From Anaerolineaceae bacterium (GTDB taxonomy: Bacteria > Chloroflexota > Anaerolineae > Anaerolineales > Anaerolineaceae), in assembly GCA_003524305.1 (NCBI GenBank), contig DQHW01000024.1:117511-181510 (forward strand): a stretch of DNA of 64,000 nucleotides, written 5' to 3'. Shown in pieces: positions 26,837 through 35,860 of the stretch. Under the pieces are notes generated by a model, which was given only the letters and a program-made list of their open reading frames with translations, did not search any database and was not told the DNA's origin. The first letter of the stretch is position 1; each line of letters begins with the position of its first letter. Position numbers and translations under genes: made by a program.

Positions 26837-27799
26837 ATGGAAAAAACAAACTCATCCACCCGATTCGGAAAACCCGTTTCAGCTCAGCTTGAGATATTAA
26901 AAAGAATGGTCAGCCAGCCCAAAGCCATCCTAGGGGTGGTGATATTGACTTTATTTATTATGATGGCAATTTTTGCTCCAATATTAACCAAATATGACCC
27001 CAGTGATTATGTAGACCTGCCCAATCAGCCGCCAAGCCGTGAATTCATCCTCGGAACCACCGGCCAGGGACAAGACCTGTTCACGCAATTAGTCTATGGG
27101 TCTCGCATTTCTCTGTTAATCGGATTCTCGGTAGGTTTTTTGAGTACTTTGATCGGTTTGATCGCGGGCATGCTGGCGGGCTATCTGCCAGGTGTCGTTG
27201 ACAGCGTGTTGAATCTTTTTACCAATGTGTTTTTGCTAATCCCAGGATTGCCTTTATTGATTGCGCTGGCTTCTTTTTTACCGCAAGGCATGACGACTAT
27301 CATCCTGGTGCTGACCTTTACCGGCTGGGCATGGCCGGCACGCGTATTCCGTTCGCAGACCCTCAGCCTACGTGAAAAAGATTTCGTCTCCGCGGCAGTG
27401 GTCAGCGGCGAGAGTGTCGGCAAAATTGTGTTTTCAGAAATCCTGCCCAACATGCTTTCGCTGGTGGTTTCGTCTCTTTTCGGTGCAATTATTTATAGCA
27501 TCGGCGCAGATGCAGGACTTGCCTTTTTAGGATTTGAAAACGTCAACATTGTTTCTTGGGGCACAATGTTGTATTGGGCGTCCAACAGTTCAGCCTTGTT
27601 GCAAGAAGCATGGTGGACCTTTTTACCCCCCGGTTTGTGCATTGCGTTGGTTTCATTTGGCACTACCATGCTTATTTACGCTATGGATGAAGTTACCAAT
27701 CCAAGATTAAGAAGTGAGAAAGAGATTACCCGTGTCCTCAACAAATATCACATCGGTTCCAAGCGTTCTACCCCAGTCATCAAAGAACCCCTCTTTTAA
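26837..27799 (+). CDS. ABC permease, DppC/OppC type
   Basis: 320 residues. An N-terminal cytoplasmic helix and first membrane segment are followed by HILGTTGQGQDLFTQ-like sequence (FILGTTGQGQDLFTQLVYG), then five helices. The EAA loop is REKDFVSAAVVSGESVGKIVF followed by EILPN. It pairs with the upstream permease. Its C-terminal tail overlaps the start region of the ATPase gene. An AGGAGCGAA site precedes the ATG. Confidence 0.93.
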   Translation: MEKTNSSTRFGKPVSAQLEILKRMVSQPKAILGVVILTLFIMMAIFAPILTKYDPSDYVDLPNQPPSREFILGTTGQGQDLFTQLVYGSRISLLIGFSVGFLSTLIGLIAGMLAGYLPGVVDSVLNLFTNVFLLIPGLPLLIALASFLPQGMTTIILVLTFTGWAWPARVFRSQTLSLREKDFVSAAVVSGESVGKIVFSEILPNMLSLVVSSLFGAIIYSIGADAGLAFLGFENVNIVSWGTMLYWASNSSALLQEAWWTFLPPGLCIALVSFGTTMLIYAMDEVTNPRLRSEKEITRVLNKYHIGSKRSTPVIKEPLF

Positions 27800-28757
27800 T
27801 CCGCCGCTGCTCGATATCAGAGACCTGCACGTCAGTTACCTGACGACACGCGGGGCAGCTGTAGCAGTGGACGGCGTATCCTTTACGATAAATGCCGGCG
27901 AGGTAGTTGGCCTAGCCGGTGAATCCGGAAGCGGCAAGTCAACCATCGCACACGCCATTTTACGCATCCTGCATCCACCTGCACTGATCACCGGCGGAGA
28001 AGCGCTATTTAATGGACGCGATATTCTCGATATGAACGACAAAGAGCTTGAAGATTTCCGTTGGAAAAACATCTCTATTGTTTTTCAAAGTGCGATGAAT
28101 TCTCTCAACCCGGTGATGAAAATCCGCAATCAGCTACTGGATGTGATGCTCCATCACGGTTTAAGCAAGGTAGAAGCCAACCAGCGCGCATTAGACTTGT
28201 TTGATCTGGTGGGCATAGAAGCCCAACGTCTGGATGCATATCCGCATCAGCTATCGGGCGGTATGCGCCAAAGGGCTGTGATTGCGATCGCACTGGCGCT
28301 CAATCCACCGCTGTTAATCATGGATGAACCCACCACGGCACTGGATGTGGTGGTGCAGAAAGACATTCTTGGACAGATCAACTTGTTGCGCGAAAAATTG
28401 GGCTTTTCCATCCTCTTTATCACACATGATCTGTCGCTTCTTGTGGAGATTTCGACCCATATTTCGATCATGTACGCCGGTGAAATAGTAGAAAAGGCGC
28501 CTGCACGTGAACTCTTTGAAAACGCCAAGCACCCCTACACATTAGGATTGATGAACTCCTTTCCTTCGATTAGCGGTGAGAAAAAGAAACTAACCGGAAT
28601 ACCTGGTTCGCCTCCCAACCTGGTAAACCCACCTGGCGGCTGCAGGTTCAATCCACGCTGCCCAAGAGCCATGGCTGTCTGTTCACTGGTAAAGCCGCAA
28701 ACCAGGATCATTTCTACTGAACACACCGTTTCCTGCCACTTGTATGATGAAGGATGA
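27714..28757 (+). CDS. ABC transporter ATPase, DppD/OppD type
   Basis: 347 residues from the GTG at 27714; another GTG at 27732 is a possible start. Either overlaps the permease gene. Walker A is GESGSGKS, the signature is LSGGMRQRAVIA, and Walker B is LLIMDEPTTALD followed by the switch histidine in FITHDLSLL. The C-terminal oligopeptide-transporter extension contains CRFNPRCPRAMAVC, a cysteine motif that binds an Fe-S cluster in DppD-type ATPases. It energises uptake together with the next ATPase. Confidence 0.93.
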   Translation: MRKRLPVSSTNITSVPSVLPQSSKNPSFNPPLLDIRDLHVSYLTTRGAAVAVDGVSFTINAGEVVGLAGESGSGKSTIAHAILRILHPPALITGGEALFNGRDILDMNDKELEDFRWKNISIVFQSAMNSLNPVMKIRNQLLDVMLHHGLSKVEANQRALDLFDLVGIEAQRLDAYPHQLSGGMRQRAVIAIALALNPPLLIMDEPTTALDVVVQKDILGQINLLREKLGFSILFITHDLSLLVEISTHISIMYAGEIVEKAPARELFENAKHPYTLGLMNSFPSISGEKKKLTGIPGSPPNLVNPPGGCRFNPRCPRAMAVCSLVKPQTRIISTEHTVSCHLYDEG

Positions 28758-28764
28758 GACTTCA

Positions 28765-29754
28765 ATGAGCCTATACGACCCCGATAACGATCCCATCCTC
28801 GATGTACGTGTATTAAGCAAGTATTTTCCGTGTGGCACTTTTTTTTCATCCAAACAAGTGCATGCAGTAGAAGATGTCTCTTTTGCCGTTCAACGTGGTG
28901 AGGTAATCGCGCTGGTCGGAGAATCAGGCAGTGGAAAGACAACCACACTGCGTCTGGTAGCCAGGCTGATCCCGGCCACTTGTGGAGAAATTATTTTTAA
29001 AGGATGTGATGTACTAAAGAGCGAACCTCGCAAGGCTTCTCTGGATTACCGACGCAAGGTGCAGTTGATCTTTCAGGACCCCTTCGGGTCGCTGAACCCT
29101 GCGCACACCATTGAACACCATCTTTCGAGGCCATTGATGATTCACAAACTAGCTGTTACCCGTCAAGAAGTACATGACCAGCTATGCAACCTGCTTGAGA
29201 CGGTAGAACTCAAACCCGCCAGTGAAATCGCAAACCGCTATCCGCACCAACTTTCAGGCGGACAGCGCCAGCGTGTGGCCATCGCACGCGCCTTGGCTGT
29301 GCAACCTGAACTTATTTTGGCTGACGAACCCATATCGATGCTGGATGTGTCCATCCGCATGGGAGTGTTAAACTTGATCCACCAGCTAAAGGAAGAACGG
29401 GGTATTTCGTTTGTGTATATCACTCATGACCTGGCTTCTGCGCGTTATATCGCCGATAAAACTGCGGTCATGTACGCCGGTCACATGGTGGAAGGTGGCA
29501 CAAGTGAAGAAATCATGACTCACCCAGCGCATCCTTATACCCAACTCTTGCTTTCAGCCGTACCCGATCCGCGGGCTGGATTAAAAACAGATAAAAACAG
29601 CCTGGCGCGCGGCGAAGTGCCTTCGCTGATAGATCCGCCGCCTGGATGTCCATTCGCGTTGCGTTGCCTGCGGGTGAAAGAAGCCTGTCATCAGCAAATG
29701 CCTGAACCTAAAACAATCGCTCTGAATCACTGGGTGCGATGTCATCTCTATTAA
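28765..29754 (+). CDS. ABC transporter ATPase, DppF/OppF type
   Basis: The ATG at 28765 has AAGGATGAG upstream; an ATG pair at 28744 is an alternative that would overlap the previous gene. About 329 residues. Walker A is GESGSGKT, the signature is LSGGQRQRVAIA, and Walker B is LILADEPISMLD followed by YITHDLASAR. The C-terminal CPFALRCLRVKEAC matches the family's four-cysteine tail. It forms the heterodimer with the preceding ATPase. Confidence 0.92.
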   Translation: MSLYDPDNDPILDVRVLSKYFPCGTFFSSKQVHAVEDVSFAVQRGEVIALVGESGSGKTTTLRLVARLIPATCGEIIFKGCDVLKSEPRKASLDYRRKVQLIFQDPFGSLNPAHTIEHHLSRPLMIHKLAVTRQEVHDQLCNLLETVELKPASEIANRYPHQLSGGQRQRVAIARALAVQPELILADEPISMLDVSIRMGVLNLIHQLKEERGISFVYITHDLASARYIADKTAVMYAGHMVEGGTSEEIMTHPAHPYTQLLLSAVPDPRAGLKTDKNSLARGEVPSLIDPPPGCPFALRCLRVKEACHQQMPEPKTIALNHWVRCHLY

Positions 29755-29803
29755 TAATTGCGAATATTAGATACAATTACTCTCTTGTGAAAGGAAATCC
29801 AAA

Positions 29804-31096
29804 ATGAAAATTGCAGTTATCGGTGGAGGATCCACTTACACACCTGAATTGGTTAATGGATTTTTATCACGCGTAAATGAATTACCTGTCAGCGAATTGT
29901 GGTTGATGGATATAGATGAAGCCCGTTTGAAAATCGTGGGCGGATTTGCCCAACGCATGGTCGCCGCCAAGGGGTCACCCTTCAAGGTGGTGTTGAGCAC
30001 GAACCAGCGTGAATCCGTTAAAGGCGCCACCTACGTCACCACTCAACTTCGCGTGGGACAAATGTCTGCCCGCCGCGAAGATGAATATCTAGGCCTGCGC
30101 CACAACCTGGTCGGACAGGAAACCACCGGCATTGGCGGCATGGCCAAAGCGCTGCGCACCATCCCGGTAATTTTAAAACTTGCACAAGACATGGCCGAAC
30201 TGGCGCCCGGCGCGCTGCTGGCCAACTTCACCAACCCCTCGGGTCTGGTGACCCAGGCACTCTCGATGTACGCCCCTGGGCAACTTTCAGTGGGTGTGTG
30301 CAATGTGGCGATTGGTGTCAAGATGCGTATCATGGAAAGTCTTGAGAAGAAACTTGGTCAGAAGATCGATCCGAGCCGGGGAGAATTGAATACCCTGGGC
30401 CTCAATCATCTCACCTGGCACCGCGGCTTCAAACTGGATGGCGAAGAATTATGGCCACAGGTCTTGAAAGAATTCGTTGAGGAAATGAAAGCGTCAGAAG
30501 AACCCGAGTTTCCGGTGGAACTGGTCGAAACGCTTAAAATGATCCCCAACTATTATCTGCATTATTTTTATGATACACAACATAAGATAGAAGAACAGAA
30601 GAAATGGCCCCCCTCCCGCGCCGAAGAAGTGATGGAACTGGAAAAGGACCTGCTGCGCGATTATGCCAACCCAGAGCTGGTTGAACCACCGGCTGAACTG
30701 ATGCAACGCGGCGGGGCGTATTACTCCACAGCGGCAACACAATTGCTCAATGCGCATTACAATGACCTGGGTGAAACGCATGTGGTTAACGTGGCGCATC
30801 GCGGTGCGGTCTCCGGCTGGCCGGAGGATTGGGTGCTCGAAATGCCATGCAAGGTGGATAAGGCTGGCGTGCATCCGCTGCCGGCTGAACCCCTTCCGGA
30901 TGTTTGCTATGGACTGATCGCCAGGGTAAAATCGTATGAAATGCTGACTGCAAAAGCCGCTGTCAGCGGTGACCGCAGCCAATTATATGAAGCCATGCTG
31001 GCGCATCCACTTGGACCAGCCATGGGTGAAATCAAACCGGTGATGGAAGACCTGCTGCAAACGCACAAAGCCTGGCTGCCCCAATTCTGGAAATAA
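29804..31096 (+). CDS. GH4-family glycosidase (ChbF/LicH-like)
   Basis: 430 residues, a normal length for family 4. The N-terminal NAD-binding motif is VIGGGSTYTPELV. GH4 signatures follow: GQETTGIGGMAKALR, NFTNPSG, the metal-ligand Cys166 in GVCN and His202 in LNHLTW. GH4 enzymes use NAD and Mn in an oxidation-elimination mechanism, mostly on 6-phospho-glycosides. In E. coli the ChbF member splits chitobiose-6-phosphate. Because this operon has an ABC importer and no PTS, the phosphate would have to come from the next gene's kinase, or the enzyme acts on free sugars. An AAAGG site precedes the ATG. A kinase gene follows after 11 bases. Confidence 0.9.
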   Translation: MKIAVIGGGSTYTPELVNGFLSRVNELPVSELWLMDIDEARLKIVGGFAQRMVAAKGSPFKVVLSTNQRESVKGATYVTTQLRVGQMSARREDEYLGLRHNLVGQETTGIGGMAKALRTIPVILKLAQDMAELAPGALLANFTNPSGLVTQALSMYAPGQLSVGVCNVAIGVKMRIMESLEKKLGQKIDPSRGELNTLGLNHLTWHRGFKLDGEELWPQVLKEFVEEMKASEEPEFPVELVETLKMIPNYYLHYFYDTQHKIEEQKKWPPSRAEEVMELEKDLLRDYANPELVEPPAELMQRGGAYYSTAATQLLNAHYNDLGETHVVNVAHRGAVSGWPEDWVLEMPCKVDKAGVHPLPAEPLPDVCYGLIARVKSYEMLTAKAAVSGDRSQLYEAMLAHPLGPAMGEIKPVMEDLLQTHKAWLPQFWK

Positions 31097-31107
31097 CGAG
31101 GACCTTA

Positions 31108-32103
31108 ATGACCAAACATTACCTTGGCGCCGACCTCGGCGCCACCAAAACACATGTGTTGATCGCAGACGAAAATGGAAAGGTGGAAGGCTTTGCAGAA
31201 GGCGGCCCTGGCAATCATGAGGCCGTTGGCTATGACGGATTCAAGGCGAACCTGCAATCCACTTTTAAGGAGGCCATCAAAATCGCCGGATTAACCGAGG
31301 CCGACTTGAGCGGATCTGGTTTTGGTGTGGCAGGTTTCGACTGGCCCGCAGAACGTGAACCGATCATGGGTGTGATCAATACATTAAAGCTTAAAGGTGC
31401 TGTGGAATTGGTGAATGACACGCAGCTTGGATTATTGGTAGGTTCGCCGCGCGGTTGGGGTGTAACCGTTGTTTCTGGCACGGGCTGCAACTGCCATGGT
31501 TGGAATGCCACTCGTACAAAATTCGGAAAAGTGACCGGCGGCGGCATCTCATGCGGGGAATTTGCAGGCGCCAGCGAATTAGTCTTTATGACCGTGCGCA
31601 TGCTCTCGTATGCCTTGACGGGGCGCGGACCAGCCACAGCGCTCGCGGATGTCTTCATGGAAAAATACGGCGCACCCACATTGGATGAACTGATGCAAGA
31701 CATCCTCACGCAAAAAATTGACCTCAACCCTGCGGATGCCCGCCTGGTCTTTCAGGTGGCCGCGCAGGGCGACCAGGTGGCGCTGGATCTGATCCGTTGG
31801 GCGGGGCACGAATTGGGTGAACTGGCCAACACAGTAATAAAACAGCTTCATTTTGAAAATGAAGATTTTGACCTGGTGTTGATCGGCAGCATGTTTGACG
31901 GATCTCCACTCCTGACCGAAGAAATGCAAAATACGGTCTACCCCCTTGCCCCTAAAGCACAATTCATCCGTGCTGAAGAACCGCCTGTAGTGGGCGGCTT
32001 GATGCTGGGCATGGATGCCGCCGGCAATAAACTGGAAGGCAATGCCCGCATTGAAATGATCAAGAAACTTGGGTCGGGCATCCGCGACAAGGGGAAGGCA
32101 TGA
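31108..32103 (+). CDS. BadF/BcrA-type sugar kinase (N-acetylglucosamine kinase-like)
   Basis: 331 residues with the ASKHA ATPase fold: phosphate-1 loop GADLGATKTH near the start, adenosine and phosphate-2 loops in VVSGTGCNCHGW, GGGISCGEFAGASE, and a conserved C-terminal GG.MLGMDAAGN. N-acetylglucosamine/glucosamine kinases and eukaryotic NAGK belong to this family. It should phosphorylate an imported amino sugar or its disaccharide, feeding GH4 and the SIS deaminase. The last 251 bases are duplicated at 39811-40061. Its stop overlaps the start of the broken deacetylase gene (ATGA). Confidence 0.87.
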   Translation: MTKHYLGADLGATKTHVLIADENGKVEGFAEGGPGNHEAVGYDGFKANLQSTFKEAIKIAGLTEADLSGSGFGVAGFDWPAEREPIMGVINTLKLKGAVELVNDTQLGLLVGSPRGWGVTVVSGTGCNCHGWNATRTKFGKVTGGGISCGEFAGASELVFMTVRMLSYALTGRGPATALADVFMEKYGAPTLDELMQDILTQKIDLNPADARLVFQVAAQGDQVALDLIRWAGHELGELANTVIKQLHFENEDFDLVLIGSMFDGSPLLTEEMQNTVYPLAPKAQFIRAEEPPVVGGLMLGMDAAGNKLEGNARIEMIKKLGSGIRDKGKA

Positions 32104-32466
32104 GCAAACGGCTGATCGTCAATGCGGATGATTACGGTCATACCCATGGCGTGTCGCAGGGCATCCGTCTGGCGCACCTGCGGGGAATTGTGACCTCGAC
32201 CACGGCGATGATGAATTACCGCGGTGCGGAAGACGATCTGCGTAAAGCCACGCACGAATGTCCGCGATTGGGATTGGGGCTGCACCTGGTGCTGACCAGC
32301 GGCAACCCCGTGCTGCCTGTTGAAAAAGTGCCAGATTTGGTCGACGGATAGGGCAAATTCTATAAATATGACCCGTTTGTCGAGCGAATGCACCAGATCA
32401 ATTTAACCCAGGTCAACCTGGAGTGGCATGCACAGGTGGAGGATTTCAAGAATGCCATCGGCCGCC
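31853..32466 (+). repeat. Left copy of a 614-bp direct duplication
   Basis: It aligns without any gap to 39811-40424 (constant offset 7958). It covers the 3' end of the kinase gene and the first 367 bases of the deacetylase gene. By eye there are about 4 differences in the first 238 bases, about 40 in the next 215, and about 5 in the last 177. Confidence 0.93.
32100..32466 (+). pseudogene. Truncated ChbG-like deacetylase
   Basis: The frame starts as in the intact copy (NADDYG, then the LGLGLHLVLTSGNPVLP segment). It meets a TAG stop at 32349-32351 where the intact gene has GAG. The homologous sequence continues to 32466 and then breaks off, so the catalytic DSHHH motif and the second half are missing. 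It is translationally coupled to the kinase but can give only an inactive 83-residue peptide. Confidence 0.9.
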
Positions 32467-32482
32467 GCGCGAATGAAAGATA

Positions 32483-32755
32483 AATTGGCTGGTTGAACGA
32501 CATATCGTTGAAAAAAGCAACCCGAGGTATTCAAAAACTGATAAAGAGTCGTTTTTGTCCAAGAACCTGTAGAATGCCACAAACGACGCGATCATGCAGT
32601 CCTACTTCTTTGAGTATAAATAAATTTCATACGCCAGGTTGGCTAAACAGATGAAAGATAATCCTGTCACTGTGCATTGCCGCGAAAAGTATTCCAGTTG
32701 GTTCTTCGCCAGGTAGATCATGATTGAAAATCCTTATTGAAGCCAATTGAATATC
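32483..32755 (+). pseudogene. TnpB (IS200/IS605-type OrfB) N-terminal remnant
   Basis: Translation from 32483 gives NWLVERHIVEKSNPRYSKTD, then SFLSKNL, a TAG, NATNDAIMQSYFFEYK, a TAA, and ISYARLAKQMKDN. After a frame change near 32674 it reads ALPRKVFQLVLRQVDHD. These match the N-terminal pattern of TnpB proteins (VE.H.I....PRY......SKNLYN.ANY..RQSF, then LP.KV...VLRQ.D..W). Stops and a frameshift show it is dead. It begins 17 bases after the left duplication ends. TnpB is the RNA-guided nuclease of IS605-family elements; no TnpA or element end was identified. Confidence 0.6.
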
Positions 32756-33370
32756 GGTCGCTTTGCAATGCCTATCCGCAGAGCAAGCTGGCGGAGTAAT
32801 TCGTAAAAGCAAGAAACCAACGTAGGGAGCTATGTGGTATTCAACGCTTCGCTAATAATGTCACATATATATTCTAGAGATCTGTGGCTACATTTCAACA
32901 GTCCCAAGAAAGGGCATAAAGTCTTGAGTGTTTTACGATTTTCTTTCTCTGGCAACCTATATTTGCTTTTAATTACCTCACCTTCCTGAGTAGTTACAAT
33001 TGGCCAATTCAGCAGGCAGAAAACCTTAGGGAGAAACCTTCTTTCTGTAGATTCACCCTTATTTGTTAATTATATATTGCATTCCATACGAGTTACTTTT
33101 GTATCTTTTTTTATCCAGTTTATTACAACCTTCAATAATAGGAGTATTACAATTGCCAGTCCAGAACTTCGTTCTATCAGTGCAGGTTTGTTTTAGTTCC
33201 CGACAACGGGTTTACCGACAAGCTCTCCCTATCACAAGTCCATTTCTCTTCTTCACAGCAATGCCTGTTTTTTTTAATATTTGGGCAATTTATCGCCAGC
33301 TCTGGTAAAATCAATTGGAGCTTCTCCAATTAGCGTTTGAGAAATTTTTTTTTACGAAAATGAATTATTC
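32756..33370. other. Decayed non-coding stretch at the left end of the inserted segment
   Basis: Contains only short broken frames, including a hydrophobic one at 33063-33308 without recognisable features. It may hold further worn transposase sequence and the promoter of the operon starting at 33371, but no clear promoter was found. Confidence 0.4.
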
Positions 33371-34300
33371 ATGGAAATTCTAATAGGGCATACTGGATTC
33401 GTTGGTTCAAACCTCGCAAACCAGCATCAATTTGATGCTGAGTACAATTCCAGCAATGTTATTCAAGCCTTTGGTACCAATCCTGAATTTTGTATCTATG
33501 CGGGTGTTAGGGCTGAAAAATTTCTTGCTGTTAAATATCCAGAATCGGATATGGAAATCATCCAAAATGCCATCAGTAACATTAAGAATATTAATCCGAA
33601 GCGATTGGTTTTGATTTCTACTATTGATGTGTATCCAAATCCGGTTGGAGTAAATGAAAAATCACCAATTATGGGGGATACAGCGAAAGCTTATGGTTAT
33701 AATCGAAGGTTTTTGGAAAAATGGGTTCAGGAAAATATACAGAACCATCTCATTATTCGCTTGCCTGCCCTCTTTGGTAAAAACTTAAAAAAGAATTTTG
33801 TGTTTGATTTGACCAATATGATTCCCGCCATGTTGAGTGCGGATTTATTTGAGTGTTTTGCATCAAGAGAACCTTATATCAGGGGGCACTATGTATTACA
33901 AAACAATGGATTTTATAAATTATCAGCAGATGAAGCTAAAAAGAAACAGCTTGGAAAAGTATTTGAATCTCTTGGATTCTCTGCTCTAAATTTTACGGAT
34001 AGCCGAGCCTCTTTTCAATTCTACAACCTTGAGTATCTTTGGAACCATATTCAGATAGCCTTAGAAAATGGATTGTCGCTTGTAAATTTTGCAGTTGAAC
34101 CGATTACCGTTGCAGACGTATATAAAAATGTCAGAGGTAAAGATTTTATTAATGAAATCAGTTCAAATGTTGTGAGATATGACATTAAATCTATTTATGC
34201 CAGTTTATATAAAGGAACGGATGGTTATATCTTTCGGAAAGAGAAAGTAATGTACGATATCTGTGAGTTTATTCGTAATGAGGATCGAAGAATAGGATGA
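33371..34300 (+). CDS. NAD-dependent epimerase/dehydratase family protein (SDR)
   Basis: 309 residues. A Rossmann motif GHTGFVGSNL stands at the very start, LVLISTIDVYP supplies the catalytic Ser/Thr strand, and YGYNRRFLE carries the tyrosine with asparagine where SDR epimerases usually have lysine. Such enzymes modify nucleotide sugars or similar substrates. It is the first gene of a tightly coupled operon: its TGA overlaps the next ATG (ATGA). Codon use is more AT-rich than in the sugar operon to the left, in line with transfer. The product sugar is unknown. Confidence 0.75.
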   Translation: MEILIGHTGFVGSNLANQHQFDAEYNSSNVIQAFGTNPEFCIYAGVRAEKFLAVKYPESDMEIIQNAISNIKNINPKRLVLISTIDVYPNPVGVNEKSPIMGDTAKAYGYNRRFLEKWVQENIQNHLIIRLPALFGKNLKKNFVFDLTNMIPAMLSADLFECFASREPYIRGHYVLQNNGFYKLSADEAKKKQLGKVFESLGFSALNFTDSRASFQFYNLEYLWNHIQIALENGLSLVNFAVEPITVADVYKNVRGKDFINEISSNVVRYDIKSIYASLYKGTDGYIFRKEKVMYDICEFIRNEDRRIG

Positions 34301-35079
34301 AGCTTTCAATTTCTAACATCGCCTGGGATTCAGAATACGACAACGAGATGTATTCATACATTTCTAATCATGGTTTTACCGGGGTGGAAATCGCCCCTAC
34401 GCGCATTTTCTCAGACAAACCTTATGACCACCTCAATGAAGCTCAAGAATTTGCAAGGAGGTTGGCCAACCAGTACTCTTTAACAATTCCATCCATACAA
34501 TCTATTTGGTATGGCAGAACAGAAAGCATGTTTGGTACAGAAACCGAAAAGCAAAGTCTGATAGACTATACCAAACAGGCAGTTCTTTTTGCAGCAGCTA
34601 TGGATTGTAAGAATATCGTATTTGGCTGTCCGCGAAACCGGAACATCCCGGGGAAAGAACATCTCCCGGCTGCCATCGATTTTTTTAATGAGATTGGTAA
34701 TTTTGCCGCTTCTAATGGAACAATTATGGCGATTGAACCGAACCCACCTTATTACAACACCAATTTTATCAATACTACCTCAGAAGCTTTTGACCTGTGC
34801 CGCAAGATCAATAACCCGGGTATACGCGTGAATGTCGATTTGGGGACGTTAATCCATTATCAAGAAAGTCTCGATTTCATTAACAGCGAGATAGATATAG
34901 TCAATCACATTCATATTTCTGAACCCATGCTTGCTGTTATTGAACAAAGAGACATTCATCGAGATTTGAAAAAACTTAATTATTCCCGCTGGTTTTCGAT
35001 TGAGATGAAAAACCCTCACAATTTAGATACTGTTAAAAAAGTGGTTAATTATGTCAAAGAGTCTTACAATGATCTATGA
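34297..35079 (+). CDS. TIM-barrel sugar phosphate isomerase/epimerase family protein
   Basis: 260 residues of the xylose-isomerase-like TIM barrel (AP endonuclease 2 fold). Metal-ligand type residues appear in GFTGVEIAP, MAIEPNPP, VNVDLGT, NHIHISEP and FSIEMKN. The family includes hydroxypyruvate, tagatose and inosose isomerases or epimerases. It overlaps both neighbours, so it works with the SDR and the glycosyltransferases, perhaps in making an unusual sugar or polyol unit. The exact reaction cannot be read. Confidence 0.78.
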   Translation: MKLSISNIAWDSEYDNEMYSYISNHGFTGVEIAPTRIFSDKPYDHLNEAQEFARRLANQYSLTIPSIQSIWYGRTESMFGTETEKQSLIDYTKQAVLFAAAMDCKNIVFGCPRNRNIPGKEHLPAAIDFFNEIGNFAASNGTIMAIEPNPPYYNTNFINTTSEAFDLCRKINNPGIRVNVDLGTLIHYQESLDFINSEIDIVNHIHISEPMLAVIEQRDIHRDLKKLNYSRWFSIEMKNPHNLDTVKKVVNYVKESYNDL

Positions 35080-35860
35080 TGGAATAATTGGTGTTCCCCG
35101 ATTTTCTTGTGAAGAATTCACAGAAAAGAAATCCAAGTATTGTATTCTCATTCCGATCATCAATGAACACGGACGGATTGAAATTGAACTGGAAAGAGCC
35201 AGCAAATTTGGCATAGATCAACTTTGTGATATTGTGATTTGTGATGGCGGTTCTAATGATGGCAGCACGGCACCTGAGATTTTAAAAATATTGGGTGTCA
35301 ATACATTACTCGTTAAAAAGGGCGCGGGCAAACATGGTACTCAACTTCGGATGGGGTTCTGGTGGGCACTGAAGCGCGGCTATAAGGGATTTGTTACAAT
35401 TGATGGCAACAACAAGGACAGTATTGAAGATGTGCCGCAATTCCTGCGTTCATTGGAAGACGGTTATGATTTTATTCAGGGATCACGGTTTATTGAGGGT
35501 GGAAACGCAATCAATACGCCTTTAAGCAGGCTTCTCGCTGTAAGATTATTGCATGCGCCGATTATATCTCTGACTGCAAAACATAGATTTACAGACAGCA
35601 CAAACGCCTTTCGGGCTTATTCGCGGAAATATATTGAGGATCAGCGGGTGCAAATTTTTAGAGAGGTATTTTCGTCATATGAGTTATTGGCATATCTTTC
35701 TGTCCGTGCCAGCCAATTAGGATTGAGCGTTTGTGAGGTTCCGGTAACAAGGGCTTACCCGGACGGTGAAAAAGTTCCAACCAAGATCAACGGCATAAAA
35801 GGGAATCTAAATTTACTAATGATACTTTTAAGAAATTTGATGGGGAAATACAATCCATGA
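35051..35860 (+). CDS. GT2-family glycosyltransferase
   Basis: 269 residues with the GT-A fold of dolichyl-phosphate mannose synthase relatives: ILIPIINEHGRIE, CDGGSNDGS (nucleotide-binding Asp), FVTIDGNNKD in the DxD position, and FIQGSRFIEGG. There are no C-terminal membrane helices. It starts 29 bases inside the previous gene and ends overlapping the next one. It probably transfers a sugar from a nucleotide donor to a lipid carrier or growing glycan. Confidence 0.82.
   Translation: MSKSLTMIYDGIIGVPRFSCEEFTEKKSKYCILIPIINEHGRIEIELERASKFGIDQLCDIVICDGGSNDGSTAPEILKILGVNTLLVKKGAGKHGTQLRMGFWWALKRGYKGFVTIDGNNKDSIEDVPQFLRSLEDGYDFIQGSRFIEGGNAINTPLSRLLAVRLLHAPIISLTAKHRFTDSTNAFRAYSRKYIEDQRVQIFREVFSSYELLAYLSVRASQLGLSVCEVPVTRAYPDGEKVPTKINGIKGNLNLLMILLRNLMGKYNP

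Noticed and set aside
33063..33308. A hydrophobic 81-residue open frame as a gene
   Set aside because: It lacks a ribosome-binding site, recognisable helices with charged borders, or homology, and lies in decayed DNA beside a TnpB remnant.
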